DNA from: Coniochaeta sp. PMI_546
Lineage: Eukaryota; Ascomycota; Sordariomycetes; Coniochaetales; Coniochaetaceae
DNA length: 64,000 nucleotides
Assembly (NCBI GenBank): GCA_021432605.1
Contig: MU271145.1
Coordinates: 1,922,001-1,986,000 of the forward strand
Reading direction: 5' to 3'
Under the pieces are notes generated by a model that was not told the DNA's origin, did not search any database, and worked only from the letters and a program-made list of their open reading frames with translations. Both the position numbers and the translations under genes were made by a program. Positions 31,920 through 43,458 of the stretch are shown in pieces. Each line of letters starts with the position of its first letter. Position 1 is the stretch's first letter.

Positions 31920-34900
31920 ATGTCCAAGGCCGCGAACAAGCGGAACAAGTTCGCTGAGCTGCGAGCTCTTCGGCAGTCGGGCAAGAAGAAGTTCGACACA
32001 TACGAGGTTGACCAGGTCGCCGATTTGTACGAAGAGGTCGACGAGGATAGCTACAAGAAGATTGTCCGAGACCGCCTAAACGAGGACGACTTCGTCGTCG
32101 ACGACAATGGCGAGGGATATGCCGACGACGGCCGCGAGGAATGGGACCGTGTCCCCGCATACGAGACCGAGAGCGAGGACGACTTGCCTGGGCGTGGCAA
32201 GGGCCGCAAATGTTAGCTCCATATATCCTCAGCTCTCTGTTAAACACATGCTTACCTCTTTGTAGCCAAGAAAAGCCGTGACGAAGAGCAGGCGAAGCGG
32301 GATGCAAATGACCGGGACATATCCGAATACTTCACAAAAGGAGCTACCAAAGTCCAACCCAAGCCCAAGGTATGCTTCTCTCAGGATACCACGCTCTGGA
32401 GACAGAGAACTGATGCTTAAAATACAGGTGATCAAAACGGAGGACGACGAGAAATTCCTGGCCGATCTCCTCGGTGAAGTCGACACCAACATCCCGGCGC
32501 CTCTACCACGAACGTCCAAGAAGAGAGAAAGGTCACTCGAACGACCACGAAGAGCTCGTGTCGTCTCGCCCGCCCCTGAAACCCGGCGTCCGTCAGCGAA
32601 GAAGGCAAAGGTTGATAACGACCGGCTACCACCCACGCCCACCGAAGACACTTATATGGACGACGACGCCTACCTGCCGAGCCTCGACGATGAGCAAGCT
32701 GCTGCTGAGCCACCCACGAGCGATCCGGCAGCTCCCTCCTCACCTGTTGTCAAAGCTGTGGAACGCAAGTCACAAGTCAAGTCCGAGCCACAAGACGATG
32801 AGGACGTTGACGACCTTATGGAGGTCGCTCACGCCCGCACCATCAAAACGGCCAGTGTCAACCTGTCGGCGTCGCGGGTGAAGAAGATAATCAAGTCCGA
32901 GCCATACCCTACGCCTGCGAACTCCTCTCCAGAAGTGGCCCAGACCGCTGTCGACTCCTCATCATGGAACCAGATCAACGACAAACTGAATCTTGTCAGC
33001 AGCCCACAGCCAGAGACAAGGTCGCTCGGCAAGCTGGACTACAAGGATGCAATCGAAGAAGACGGAAGTCTCAACATGTTCTGGACTGACTACACCGAGG
33101 TTAACGGTAGCCTCTGCCTGTTCGGAAAGGTCCTCAACAAGAAGTCCAAGAACTATGTCAGTTGCTTTGTCAAGGTCGATAACATCCTGAGGAAGCTGTT
33201 CTTCTTGCCGCGCGAACATCGTGTCCAGGACGGCGAAGCTACGTCAGACGAGGTTGGCATGACAGACGTCTATGCCGAGGTTGACACCCTCATGAACAAG
33301 ATGGGCGTCACCATGTTCAAGAGCAGGCCTTGTACGAGAAAGTACGCCTTTGAGTTGCCGGGGATTCCCAAGGAAACGCAGTATCTCAAGGTCTTCTACC
33401 CCTACACCAAACAGCAGCTCGACCCGTCTCTGACTGGCGAGACCTTCTCTCATGTGTTCGGCACCAACACATCACTCTTCGAGCAGTTTGTATTGTGGAA
33501 GAACATCATGGGCCCTTGCTGGCTGAAGATCAAGGATGCCGACTTCGGTGCTCTGAGGAACGCGTCTCACTGCAAGTTGGAAGTTCTCGTCGAACACCCC
33601 AACATGGTTTCGACCTTGAGTGAGGGAGACAGCCTTGAGGCTCCCCCTCTCACTCTCATGACAGTCGCCATGCGCACAGTCTTCAACGCCAAAGAGAACA
33701 AGCAAGAGATTCTTGCCATCAGCGCACGGATCTACGGCAATGTGTCGCTGAGCGATACTACGCCAGCTGAGAAGCTGCCGTGCAGGACCTTCACACTCAT
33801 TAGGCCAAATGGCACTGCTTTCCCCCTCGGCTTTGAGAGGCTAGTCAATTCGAGGAAGAAGGGGCTAATCAAGCTCATGAAGCAAGAGTCGGAGATCCTG
33901 AGCTTTTTCTTGGCACAGATCGACGTCGTCGACCCCGACGTGATCATGGGCCATCAGCTCGAGGGTGTCGATTATAGTGTTTTGCTTAGTCGTCTCCATG
34001 AGAAGAAGATCCCTCAGTGGTCCCGCTTCGGCCGGCTAAGACGATCACAATGGCCGTCCTCGATAGCTAAGATGGGCGGTAACGTCTTCGCCGAACGTCA
34101 AGTCATGGCCGGTAGGCTTCTGTGCGACCTAGCCAACGACGCTGGCAAGTCCACCATGTTCAAGTGTCAGTCATGGAGCCTTACAGAGATGTGTAACCTG
34201 TATCTCCCAGGGGATAACCAGCGGAGAGAGGTCGATAACGAGGTTGCCCTGAAGACCTGGGCGACCACTCCAAACGGCCTTATGGATTATGTCTCGCACA
34301 TGGAGGCTGACACGTACTTCATCACCGCTTTGGCGCTCAGAGTCCAGATTCTGCCGCTGACCAAGGTCTTGACGAACCTTGCTGGCAACTCGTGGGCAAG
34401 GACACTCACAGGAACACGTGCCGAGCGGAACGAGTACATTCTGCTGCATGAGTTCCACCGCAACAAGTACATCTGTCCAGATAAGCAGGCCTTCAAGGGC
34501 CGCCAGCGCGCAGACGAGGAGAACCAAGACGAAGACAATGCGGACACCAAGAAGAAGGACAAATACAAGGGTGGTCTTGTGTTCGAGCCCGAGAAGGGTC
34601 TATACGACAAGTTTGTGCTTGTGATGGACTTCAACTCGCTGTACCCTTCCATCATTCAGGAGTTCAACATCTGCTTCACCACAGTGGATAGATCGTCTAT
34701 TGTAAGTTAAGGTCCTGGAGCATTTCGAGCTGGCTCATACTGACGACCCATCTAGTCTGATGAAGAAGACACAGTCCCAGAGGTCCCCAAGACCCCTGAA
34801 CAAGGCATCTTGCCGAGGCTTATCGCAACTCTTGTAAGCAGGCGGCGAGCAGTCAAGAGTCTCATGAAGGACAAGAGCGCCACCCCCGAGCAGCTCGCGA

Positions 34901-36534
34901 CGTGGGACATCAAGCAGCTGGCCTTGAAGCTCACAGCCAACTCTATGTATGGCTGTTTGGGTTATACAAAGTCGCGGTTCTACGCCAGACCACTCGCTGT
35001 CCTGACAACTTACAAGGGCCGTGAAATTTTGAGAAGCACCAAGGAGCTTGCCGAGAGCAACTCGCTGCAGGTCATCTACGGTGACACTGACTCTGTCATG
35101 ATCAACGCCAATGTTGACAACGTGGCCGATGCGCTCAAGGTCGGCAACGAGTTCAAGAAAGCTGTCAACGAGAGGTACAGGCTGCTCGAGATTGACATTG
35201 ACAACGTCTTCCGCCGCATCCTACTCCAAGCCAAGAAGAAGTATGCAGCGATAAACATGGTCGAAGTCAACGGCAAGTTCGTCGAGAAGATGGAGGTCAA
35301 GGGTCTGGACATGAAGCGTCGCGAGTACTGCGGTCTCTCCAAGGAGATCTCGTCGCGGATCCTCAACGACATTCTCTCAGGCGACGACACCGAAGTAGCC
35401 ATCCAGCGCATACACGAGTACCTCCGTGAGATCTCGGCCAAGATGCGCGAGAACGCAATCCCCATCCAGAAATACATCATCTACACGCAGCTCGGCAAGG
35501 CGCCCAAGGAATACCCCAACGCGGACAGCATGCCGCAAGTACAAGTAGCTCTGCGTGACCTGGCCCGCGGCAAGAATGTCCGCAAGGGAGACGTCATCTC
35601 CTACATCATCACAGGCGACAGCAAGCAGACCTCGGAACCAGTCGCAAAGCGCGCCTACGCGCCAGGCGACGTAACCAAGGCCGACTCCGGGCTGAGCCCA
35701 GACGTCGAGTGGTACATCGGCAAGCAGATCTTCCCGCCCGTCGAGCGTCTATGCGCCAACATCACGGGTACCTCCACCGCCCAGCTAGCGGAGAACCTCG
35801 GCCTCGACATCCGCCGCTACAACACGAGCAGCAACCACAACTCGGGCTCCGGATCCAACGATCTCGAAATCCACCCCCTCGAGTCCCAGATCCCTGACGA
35901 AGTCCGCTTCGCGGAATGCACCCGCCTCTCCCTCCGCTGTAGGGCATGCAAGACCTCCTCCCCCTTCGAGGGCCTCCTCGGCACACCAGCCTCAGCCCTG
36001 GAGAAGCGCGTCTCGGCCGCCGGCCTAACATGCCCGAACTGCTCAGCCACGCTCTCGACCCTCAGCGTCGTCGCCCAGGTGGAAGCCGCCGTCCGCGCGG
36101 CGGCAGCGCGCTACTACGAGGGCTGGCTCGTCTGCGACGAGGCCACCTGCGGCAACCGCACGCGGCAGATGAGCGTGTACGGTACCCGTTGCCTGGGACC
36201 CAAGGGTCACGCGCGCGACTGTCTGGGCCGGATGCGCTACGAGGTCGGCGAGCGGGACGTGTACAACCAGATGGTGTACTTCGCGAGCCTGTTCGACGTC
36301 GACAAGGCCAAGACGCGGGCTGCGGCCAAGGACGGCGACGGGGCGGAGGTTACGCCCGCAGAGCGAGAGCGGATTCTCGCTCTTGCTGAGCATAATCGCA
36401 CCAGGTTCGAGACTGTCAAGGGGGTTGTGGATCGGTACCTCGAGAAGAGCGGCCGGCGGTGGGTGGCGATGGGTCCGCTCTTCTATAACAAGCTGAAGTT
36501 GGGTGCGCTGGCAGCTGTTGCGGTTGGTGCTTAA
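31920..36534 (+). CDS. pol1: DNA polymerase alpha catalytic subunit
   Basis: Four exons (31920-32211, 32266-32369, 32428-34701, 34756-36534) encode 1482 aa, close to the 1468 of yeast Pol1; introns are 54, 58, 54 bp. The N-terminal region (KRNKFAELRALRQSGKKKF; ISEYFTKGA) is the conserved pol alpha leader. The inactive exonuclease-like domain follows, then LTGTRAERNEYILLHEF. Family B motifs are motif A DFNSLYPSII (D866), motif B ANSMYGCLGY and motif C YGDTDS (D1000, D1002). The C-terminus has two cysteine clusters (CRACKTSSPF...CPNC and CDEATCGNRT...C) that bind zinc and the B subunit. With primase this enzyme starts every DNA strand in the nucleus. The first donor is the weak GTTAGC, but the join GRKSKKSRDEEQAKR is as expected. 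Confidence 0.96.
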
Positions 36535-37011
36535 TGATGGAGTGGAAGCTGGATGGTTGTCCTGATGAGTCACTGTGCGTTATGATTGTGCTTGGATGGT
36601 ATTTGGATGCATGATGGTCTGCTTTTTAGTAGCTCCGTTTGAGCCATGCGTGCTTTGGTTACCGGCGTTCAGGTGTAGATGTGTCTTCAACTTTCATATA
36701 CAAACTTGTTGATATGCTTGATCGTTCCAAGGCTATTATTATGCGGTCCTAACTAACTATCTGCTGAATATATTTGTTGGGGTGAGAAAAACAGCTTGGA
36801 CAATTACACCAAACCTAAATGATGGGCTCATCATCATGTTTGAGTGCCCCTGAACACCTGTCGACACCTGGTGTCTTCTGAAATTTTCCAACTGTCTGGA
36901 GGCCTGTGTTTGCCTTCTCTACCACACAGCACCACGATCAAGAATTGCCAAAGCACACAAGATTCTATAAAAAAAATAAGACAATCTCATATAGTCCATG
37001 GGCAAAAGGAT
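36535..37011. other. Intergenic, no gene seen
   Basis: These 477 bp between pol1 and the tRNA gene are the likely pol1 3' UTR plus tRNA 3' flank. A run of T on the minus strand (AAAAAAAAT on plus, at about 36969-36977) lies some 35 bp past the tRNA end and could act as a pol III terminator. Confidence 0.4.
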
Positions 37012-37116
37012 TGCGCCAGCCGCGAATCGAACGCGGGGCCCATCGAGATGTCACCGAGCCTCAGAAGAGGCTCGTAGTGATGGCAACGATGGATTTTACC
37101 ACTAAACCACTGGCGC
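37012..37116 (-). tRNA. tRNA-Gly(GCC) with a 34-nt intron
   Basis: Read on the minus strand, the gene begins GCGCCAG and ends CTGGCGC plus discriminator A, a perfect 7-bp acceptor stem. The T arm is CCGCG-TTCGATT-CGCGG. The D arm contains GGTTTAGTGGTAAAAT. The anticodon stem CATCG/CGATG holds the loop TTGCCAT, giving anticodon GCC. An intron of 34 nt (37047-37080) interrupts the loop one base after the anticodon, the canonical position; it folds into a 7-bp hairpin GAGCCTC-TTCT-GAGGCTC. It lies between pol1 and eIF4G and reads GGC/GGT glycine codons. CCA is not encoded, as usual. Confidence 0.92.
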
Positions 37117-38305
37117 TGGTTGTGCTTGTATACCTTGTTGAGCCCTTAACCCTGCCTATCAACCTAGCCCACAAAGTGGAGGTGAAAAAAAAAAGTCTTA
37201 CTTCCGGTGCTTACTTGGTATTAATTTGTGGCACACACGGGGGGCTTGCATCACTTCAACTTGCCCCAAAAGTTTGCAGAGTCTAACCAACGCACTTGAT
37301 AGACTTGATGGCACAAAGTCTTACCACCTCATGACAGAAGTGGCATGTAGAAGTCAAGAAATACAGCTAAGATAGAAGAAATGACGCATGTCCGACGTGT
37401 TCTTCGTACTGGAGGATGGATGGCTGAGTATAGAGCTTCACAATTTCACTGCGGGCAAAGAGCATGATCAGAAGTTAGCTTATCTGGAAGCAAGATGCTA
37501 GCCAACGACTATTCTTCCTCTTAGGTCTAGTCCTGTTACCGAGTCCTTGTAATCTTCAATCAGCCGGCCTGAGTCGCAAGTCGTGAAGTCATGAAAGACA
37601 CGAGAACGAAAGCTGGGGACACCAGGTACCGTTCTGAATACACACCTTCACTAAACCAGGACCGTCTGAGAGCAAATATAAAGCCATCATCACTGTGACT
37701 GAAACAAGGTTGTGTAGGTCGAGCGGGTGCAACACGTTTGCTCCTTCAGCCCTCTCTCGCCAGCAAGTGAGGAAATCTGTACCATCGTTGAGCAGGGAGA
37801 CATAGGCTCACACCAACTCGAGATTTCCCTCATGCCTTGCATGTTCACCGCACATATTGCCGAAACCCAAGAAGGTAGGGCCGAGAGACACAATCACACG
37901 GGGCAGAAAAGTAGACCTAGAGGTATTATAATTTGAGTAGTTGCCGTTGGCATATCCCTCTTCCTGCCATGAAAAGCTAAACGGGGAAAAGATGCACGCG
38001 AGACTTTTCAATGAGAGAGAAAACACGAGCCGCAGATAATAATCACAGTGAAGAAGCGAAAAGTGTTCCCCCCATAAACTCCGCTGTGAGAAAGAGAAAA
38101 GAGACGAAAAAAATCTTGAAATACAAGCAGCTCCCCCTTCCACACGCATCTATGAAAATGTTCAAGGTATCAAGAAGGGGAGGGGAAGATCTGCGCGCGA
38201 CTGTATTAACACAATTTTGTATACCCCCTGTCGCCTGCAAATGCAAAAAGACCAAACCCGTCCGGTCTATCCATGCAAGACACCGTAATGCAAGGAAATG
38301 TGAGC
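37117..38305. other. Intergenic, no gene seen
   Basis: These 1.2 kb contain the tRNA 5' flank and the 3' UTR of eIF4G. A-rich tracts are frequent between 37.1 and 38.2 kb. Frames of up to 138 codons lack domains and conflict with each other. Confidence 0.5.
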
Positions 38306-41300
38306 TCAAGCCTCCTTCTTCTCTTCGCCCTCCAAGGAAGCCTTGGTCAGGGCGGGGGAAGCCTTGGTTGACGGAGGTGAGGCCGGGTGATCGGCACTGT
38401 CGGCGAGTAGGCTGTGAGGCATGTTAGCATATCAATGTCGCGACACCGTGTGAGTACAAGGGGAAAGCGACATACCCGAATGCATTTGTGTGAGCAACTG
38501 CTGTGGGCGGCGTGCCAGTCCGAGAAGACGCTCCAGAATCCTCGCCGGGACGTCCAAAGCCACCGCCAGGAACCAGACGACGACCACTGTTGCTCCGGGA
38601 GCTGAACATCGAGGTTGGACCAAACGAGGCGCTGGTGCTAGGCGTACGCGTGGCCGAGCCCTTGAGGCGGCGTAGGTCGTCAGAGCCAATCTGGTTCTGC
38701 AGAGCCTGGTTGTATGCGGAGAAATTTCTTGCGTCTCCCCTGCCCGCCTGCGGCCGGCCACCACCGGGACCTCCTCTCTGGTTGCTACGTGCGCTCTCAG
38801 CTGCCTTTTGGGCAGCGGCAGCCTCAGCCTGTGGAGATGTTAGCATCGTGAAGGGTTCTGTTTGTTGACAGACATATCAAAGACTTACCTCAGCTTGGAT
38901 CTCCTTCAGAGTCTTAGGGCCCTTGTTGGCCTCCTTTGATGCCCAGTTGGCCTTCCGCAGGTCGACGACGTCCATCAACATGAACTTGAGACGGCTGGGG
39001 AGGTTCTCGAGGTCCATGATGCTCTGGATGCGCTGGAAGTAGGCGTCCATCATACCTCTGCCCTTATCAGTGCTGTCAAGGTTGCCGCCAATCGTCCGCA
39101 GCAGCTTGGTAAGCGACTCAATCTCAGCCTCATCAGGAATGCCCTGGAACTCAAGGAGCTTGCGGACACACTCGTGCATGATACGTTCCGTCAGCATGCC
39201 GAGCTTGAAGAGTTCACCGATGAACTGGACGAGACCCAGACCGCGCCGCTTAGCAGCAGCAGCGATGTAGTACTCGTCAGACAGGAGCGCAGCCTCGCCC
39301 GCCTTCTTGCCCTCCACGTCTGCCGGCTGCTCAGGCAGGTCAACCTTCCAACCCCTCTCGAACTCTTCCTGGCATCGGTTGAGAAGATACTTGCGGAATA
39401 GAGCGCCGCCGCTGACAACGTTGCCGTTCTTGTCTAGAATGCTCTCGTCGCGAATCTCAGGGCTCATCATCTCAAGCATGCGCTTGCAGAACTTGGCATA
39501 CATTGAGGCCCAGTGGGCCTCGTCTGTCGCCTTTTCGAAGGTAAGCTGGATAACTTGGCGGAGAGTGCGGCCATCCTGTTCGTTCTTCGATTGTCCAGCA
39601 ATAGTAAGAATCTGATCCGAGATCTTGTCGAACTTCTCCGGGGTCATCTTGTTCAGAGCTGCCTTGACCTTTCGTTGCACCATCTCCGGGTCCAGATGGC
39701 CTTGCTGAGCAAGGGCAGCAATTGGTGCTTGAGCAGCCTTGTTGCCGATGCTCGTCGGTTTCCAGCCCGAAGCCGTGACAGCGATGGGCTTGAGTTCTTG
39801 TCCTGCAGTGAGAGGCATGTTCTTCGCGTTCTGGGCACTGCCACCAAAGGTGTCCCTCTTGCTGCCGCCACCGCCACGTCTGCTGCCTTGGCGAGGCGAG
39901 TTGGGCATACCACCGGCGTTGGCAGATGATGGTGTCCTGGACATGCCCTGAGAGCTGGGGAAGCCACCGCGACCACCAAAAGATGCCATAGGGTTACCCA
40001 TGGCTGGTCTGGAGATCTGGCCCTGCGACATAGCAAAGCGCTCCGCCGAAGTGGTTCCGGATCCCAGAGGCAGGGGCTTAGAGGCGAATTGGCCCATAGA
40101 GGGGAATCCGCCAGCAGGCCCAGCCTTGGAGGCAGAACGTCCTGTTCCGGGACCGGCAGACCTAGTGGACGCCGACCTAGAGCCGCCATCTGGGTCGCCA
40201 ATGAGGGTCTTGATTTGCTGGTGGAATTCGAGTGATGGCTCCTCGGTGAACACCTTCTGGAACTGGAGGAGGAACTGGGCGTCATACTTGAACGACTTGT
40301 TCTTCCGGGTGACCGCTGAGTTCAATGCTGGGTTGGGAGACGAGAAGCCGCTCGGGTAGATCTTGGGGTCGTACAGTTCTTTCTTATCGAGCCAACGAGC
40401 AGACTTTAGCGATTGAAGAGCCGCACTTGGTTGAGGAGGCTCCACCGGCTTCGAGGGGACAACGAGGTTCAATGCCGCAGGCTTAGTCCGAGCCTTATCG
40501 CTGCCGCCGGTCTTGGGAGCGGGAGTCGAGACACTGCTGTCGGTGGTGTTGATGTTGAGTTTCGCCAGCTTGTCAGCAACAGAGCTAGGCGTCGGAGCCT
40601 TGAGATCCTCGATCTTCTTGGCGAGAAGGTCCGAAACAGACTCTCCGTTGCCGGCAGCGGCCTTGGCTTCTCTCTCGGCCCGTTGTCGCTCACGCTCCTC
40701 CTCAAGACGTTCCATCTCACGCTCTTGCTCTCGAAGCTTTGCGTCATTCTCGGCCGCGAGCTTCTCTTTGTCAGCGTCGGCGCGCTTCTTGGCTTCTTCG
40801 GCGGCCGCCTTCTTCTTGAGAGTCAACTCAGCCTGCTCTTTCTCCCGCCTGGCGTCCGCCTCTTCCATCTCGCGGATCATGCGCTCGAGTTCCTCATCCT
40901 CAGTCTCCGTAGGCTTGTCGGCCTTGGACGCTTGCTCTTCCGCGGCGGCTGCAGCCTTGGCATCGGCCTCTGCTTTCGCCTTTGCTTCTGCCTCAGCATC
41001 AGCCTTGGCCTTCGCTTCGGCTTCGGCCTTGGCTTTGGCCTCGGCTTCCGCTTGCTGCTTGGCCTTGGCCTCTTCTTCAGCCTTTTTCTCGGCCGACAAG
41101 CGTTCAGCTTCCTTCGCTCGCTGCTCTTCTTCCTTCTTAGACTTCTCTTCGGCGGCGGCCTTCTCTCCGGCAGCAGTAGCGGCAGCAGCCTCGTCCGCCT
41201 TAGCCTTGTTCTCGGTCGGGCCTTCGCTCCCTTCGGCAGTCTTTCGGACGAGCTCCGCAAACTCACTCTTGATTTGCTCAGCCGTCTTGCCGCCGGTGAC

Positions 41301-43458
41301 GGAAGCACTGTCAGTTCGAGTATGAAGGGGAGTGGACGGCTTTGGAGGTGGTGTCGGCGTGGATGCGACAACAGGAGGTGTTGAAAGATGACTAGCTGCG
41401 GCGGGTGATGCGGGAGCCTTGATTTTGTCCAAGTCGAGAACATCACCTGATGGAGTCTTGATGACGATCCTCTTGTTCTTTGGTGCCTGTCGAGAGGTCC
41501 CTTGAACGATGGCAGGAGGTGTCGGCTGCGACGAGCGCTGGGAAGGTGTTTGTGCAATCTGTGGGGCTTGGGTATGACCAGTACTCGAGGACGGTCTCTC
41601 GGAAACCTGTGATGAGTTACGTGACATGGGTTGCGCGGCAGGGGGACCCGGTTGATACGGGTTGACAAAAGGCTGGTTGAAGCCTGGCCCGGACGCTGGA
41701 GGAGCCTGGTTCATATATGGAGGCTGACCTCCATATCCAGGGAAAGCACCCATCGAATAGGGGCGACCGTACGGGTCGAAACCCTGATTGGGATAGACGC
41801 CCATTTGTCCCATCTGCTTCTTTGCGGTTAGCAACTTTTCAAAATTGCCACTCTCAGGCGATAGATTTATCTCTCCTGTGGGCTGAAGAATAGAAGAAGA
41901 GCGAAAGGGAACGTAATCATAGGGAGGTGGTCCGCCCGGACATGGAGGTGGAAGAGAGAATCCACCAATGTCAGCATTCCACTCCCGTCTTGGCTCGTCA
42001 CGTCTGCTGCTGTTCATGCTGGGCCGACGAGAGCCGTTGAACTGGTAGAAAGACTTGTTCTGGTTGTGGTGCTTGTACGAAGAGCTGGGCTGTCGAGCAC
42101 TATAAGAAGATCTCTCATATTCTCGGCGATTGCCCCCCTTCTTTTTGTGCGACTTGGCAGTAGAGAAAGTAAAGGAATCAGTCGAACTGGGAGGGGGATA
42201 TACTTGTTGCTGATAGAGGTGTGGTGGAGGGTAGTACTGCTGTTGGGCAGGAATGGGAACAGCTTGCGCCATGTTCGGGGTCCCTAGGTGCGGTACCGCG
42301 GGAGCCTGTGCTGGGCTGGCGCGAGGTGGTTGCGGCGAGTTAGGGTACGGGCCGATGGAGTTACGGCCAGGCTGATACGGCATACCACCTCGGCCGGCGT
42401 TAGGGCCACCGTATCGTTGCTGATTGTGGTTGTTGGGCGGATAGCCCATTTGTTGATTATTGTAGGGAGCCGTGAAGTTACGACCGCCACGACCGCCTTG
42501 AGCTTGGTAACCGCCACGATTGGGGCCATGTCCACCGTGACTGGGCATGTCTCCTTGCGCCGATACCTGTGAGTCTCTTCGGATGTGAGTTCCAGCCTGT
42601 TGATGGCCCATGGCAAGAGGGTTCTGAGCAACAGGTGGTTGCTTCAGGTGGCGCTAGATCGAAGACAAAGTATCAGCATTAACGCTTATTCAGTGTATGA
42701 TGAGTCTTGGGCTTCTCAGATGGAAAAGAGTGCCATGTCGTCGTTACTCATTTGGTTTTGGCACACAAGGCTCCCATTCTCAGGTTTCGGTGAAGGGAAA
42801 GCAAGGGAAAGAAGGAAACACTCACATCTCCCTCGCCGGGAAAGCTTCCGAAAGTCATTGGGTTAGGAGGAGGCGCGCTCGAAGGAGGGCGTCCGCCAGT
42901 AGCCGAGGGAACGGGGATGGGAGAAGGTGATTGCGCGGGTGAAGGAATACGGTGGTTGCTGTTGTTGCCGGGAATCGGGATGGGGGCCGAGACTGAAGGC
43001 TGTGGTGTGCTGTGAGCGACGGCTGGTGAATCTTTGTATCCAAACTGAATGCTGGCTTTAGACCCGCCAACGGGACCGCCGTTAGCAATGTGACTAGATG
43101 GCGCGTTGGCACTGATGGTGACTGAACCCTTTCGGGCGTGGTTGTTCGATGCTCCGTTGATGGTGGAGGCGCCGTGGACGACGGCTGGGGCACCGGAGAC
43201 AGCAGCGGAGGCTGGGACGGCTGGCGTGATGTTAGGACGGCCGTTTACCGGCGAAGCTGACACAGGCTTTCCATTCTGCGAAGCGGGTGCAGATACAGCG
43301 GGGCCTCCGACCACGATGGGCGGATTAGTGCCCGTCGCAGTCAACGGCGTCGGTGTCGGCTTCTTCGTCGCACCAGCAGCAGAGGCATATGACGGAGCTG
43401 CGGTTGATGAGGAAATCGGCGCCGAGGTTGGGTTGGGTTGACCAGCAGTAGAAGTCAT
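38306..43458 (-). CDS. tif4631: Translation initiation factor eIF4G
   Basis: Four exons (43458-42826, 42653-38889, 38828-38476, 38411-38306) encode 1618 aa; introns are 172, 60 and 64 bp. The N-terminal 650 residues are Pro/Gly/Gln/Asn-rich and disordered, with RGG-like and tyrosine-rich patches. A Lys/Glu/Ala-rich helical segment follows (about 690-880). The eIF4E-binding motif YDAQFLL starts at Y1001. An RG-rich stretch precedes the MIF4G domain (about 1200-1445: LNKMTPEKFDKISDQIL, SMYAKFCKRMLEMM, RIMHECVRKLLEF). The tail is Ser/Arg/Gly-rich and ends SLEGEEKKEA. eIF4G scaffolds eIF4E, eIF4A and poly(A)-binding protein on mRNA caps in the cytoplasm. No MA3 domain is seen, as in yeast. The last two exons are short but all phases agree, with GCTAACAT branch sites in both introns. 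Confidence 0.94.
40957..41083 (-). repeat. Imperfect AEAKAK/AEAEAK codon repeat in eIF4G
   Basis: Inside the eIF4G coding sequence about 125 bp repeat hexamers and 12-mers such as GCCAAGGCC/GAAGCC, encoding tandem AEAKAK units near residue 750. The peptide should form a long charged single helix. Synonymous changes between units show that it is not a very recent expansion. Confidence 0.7.
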
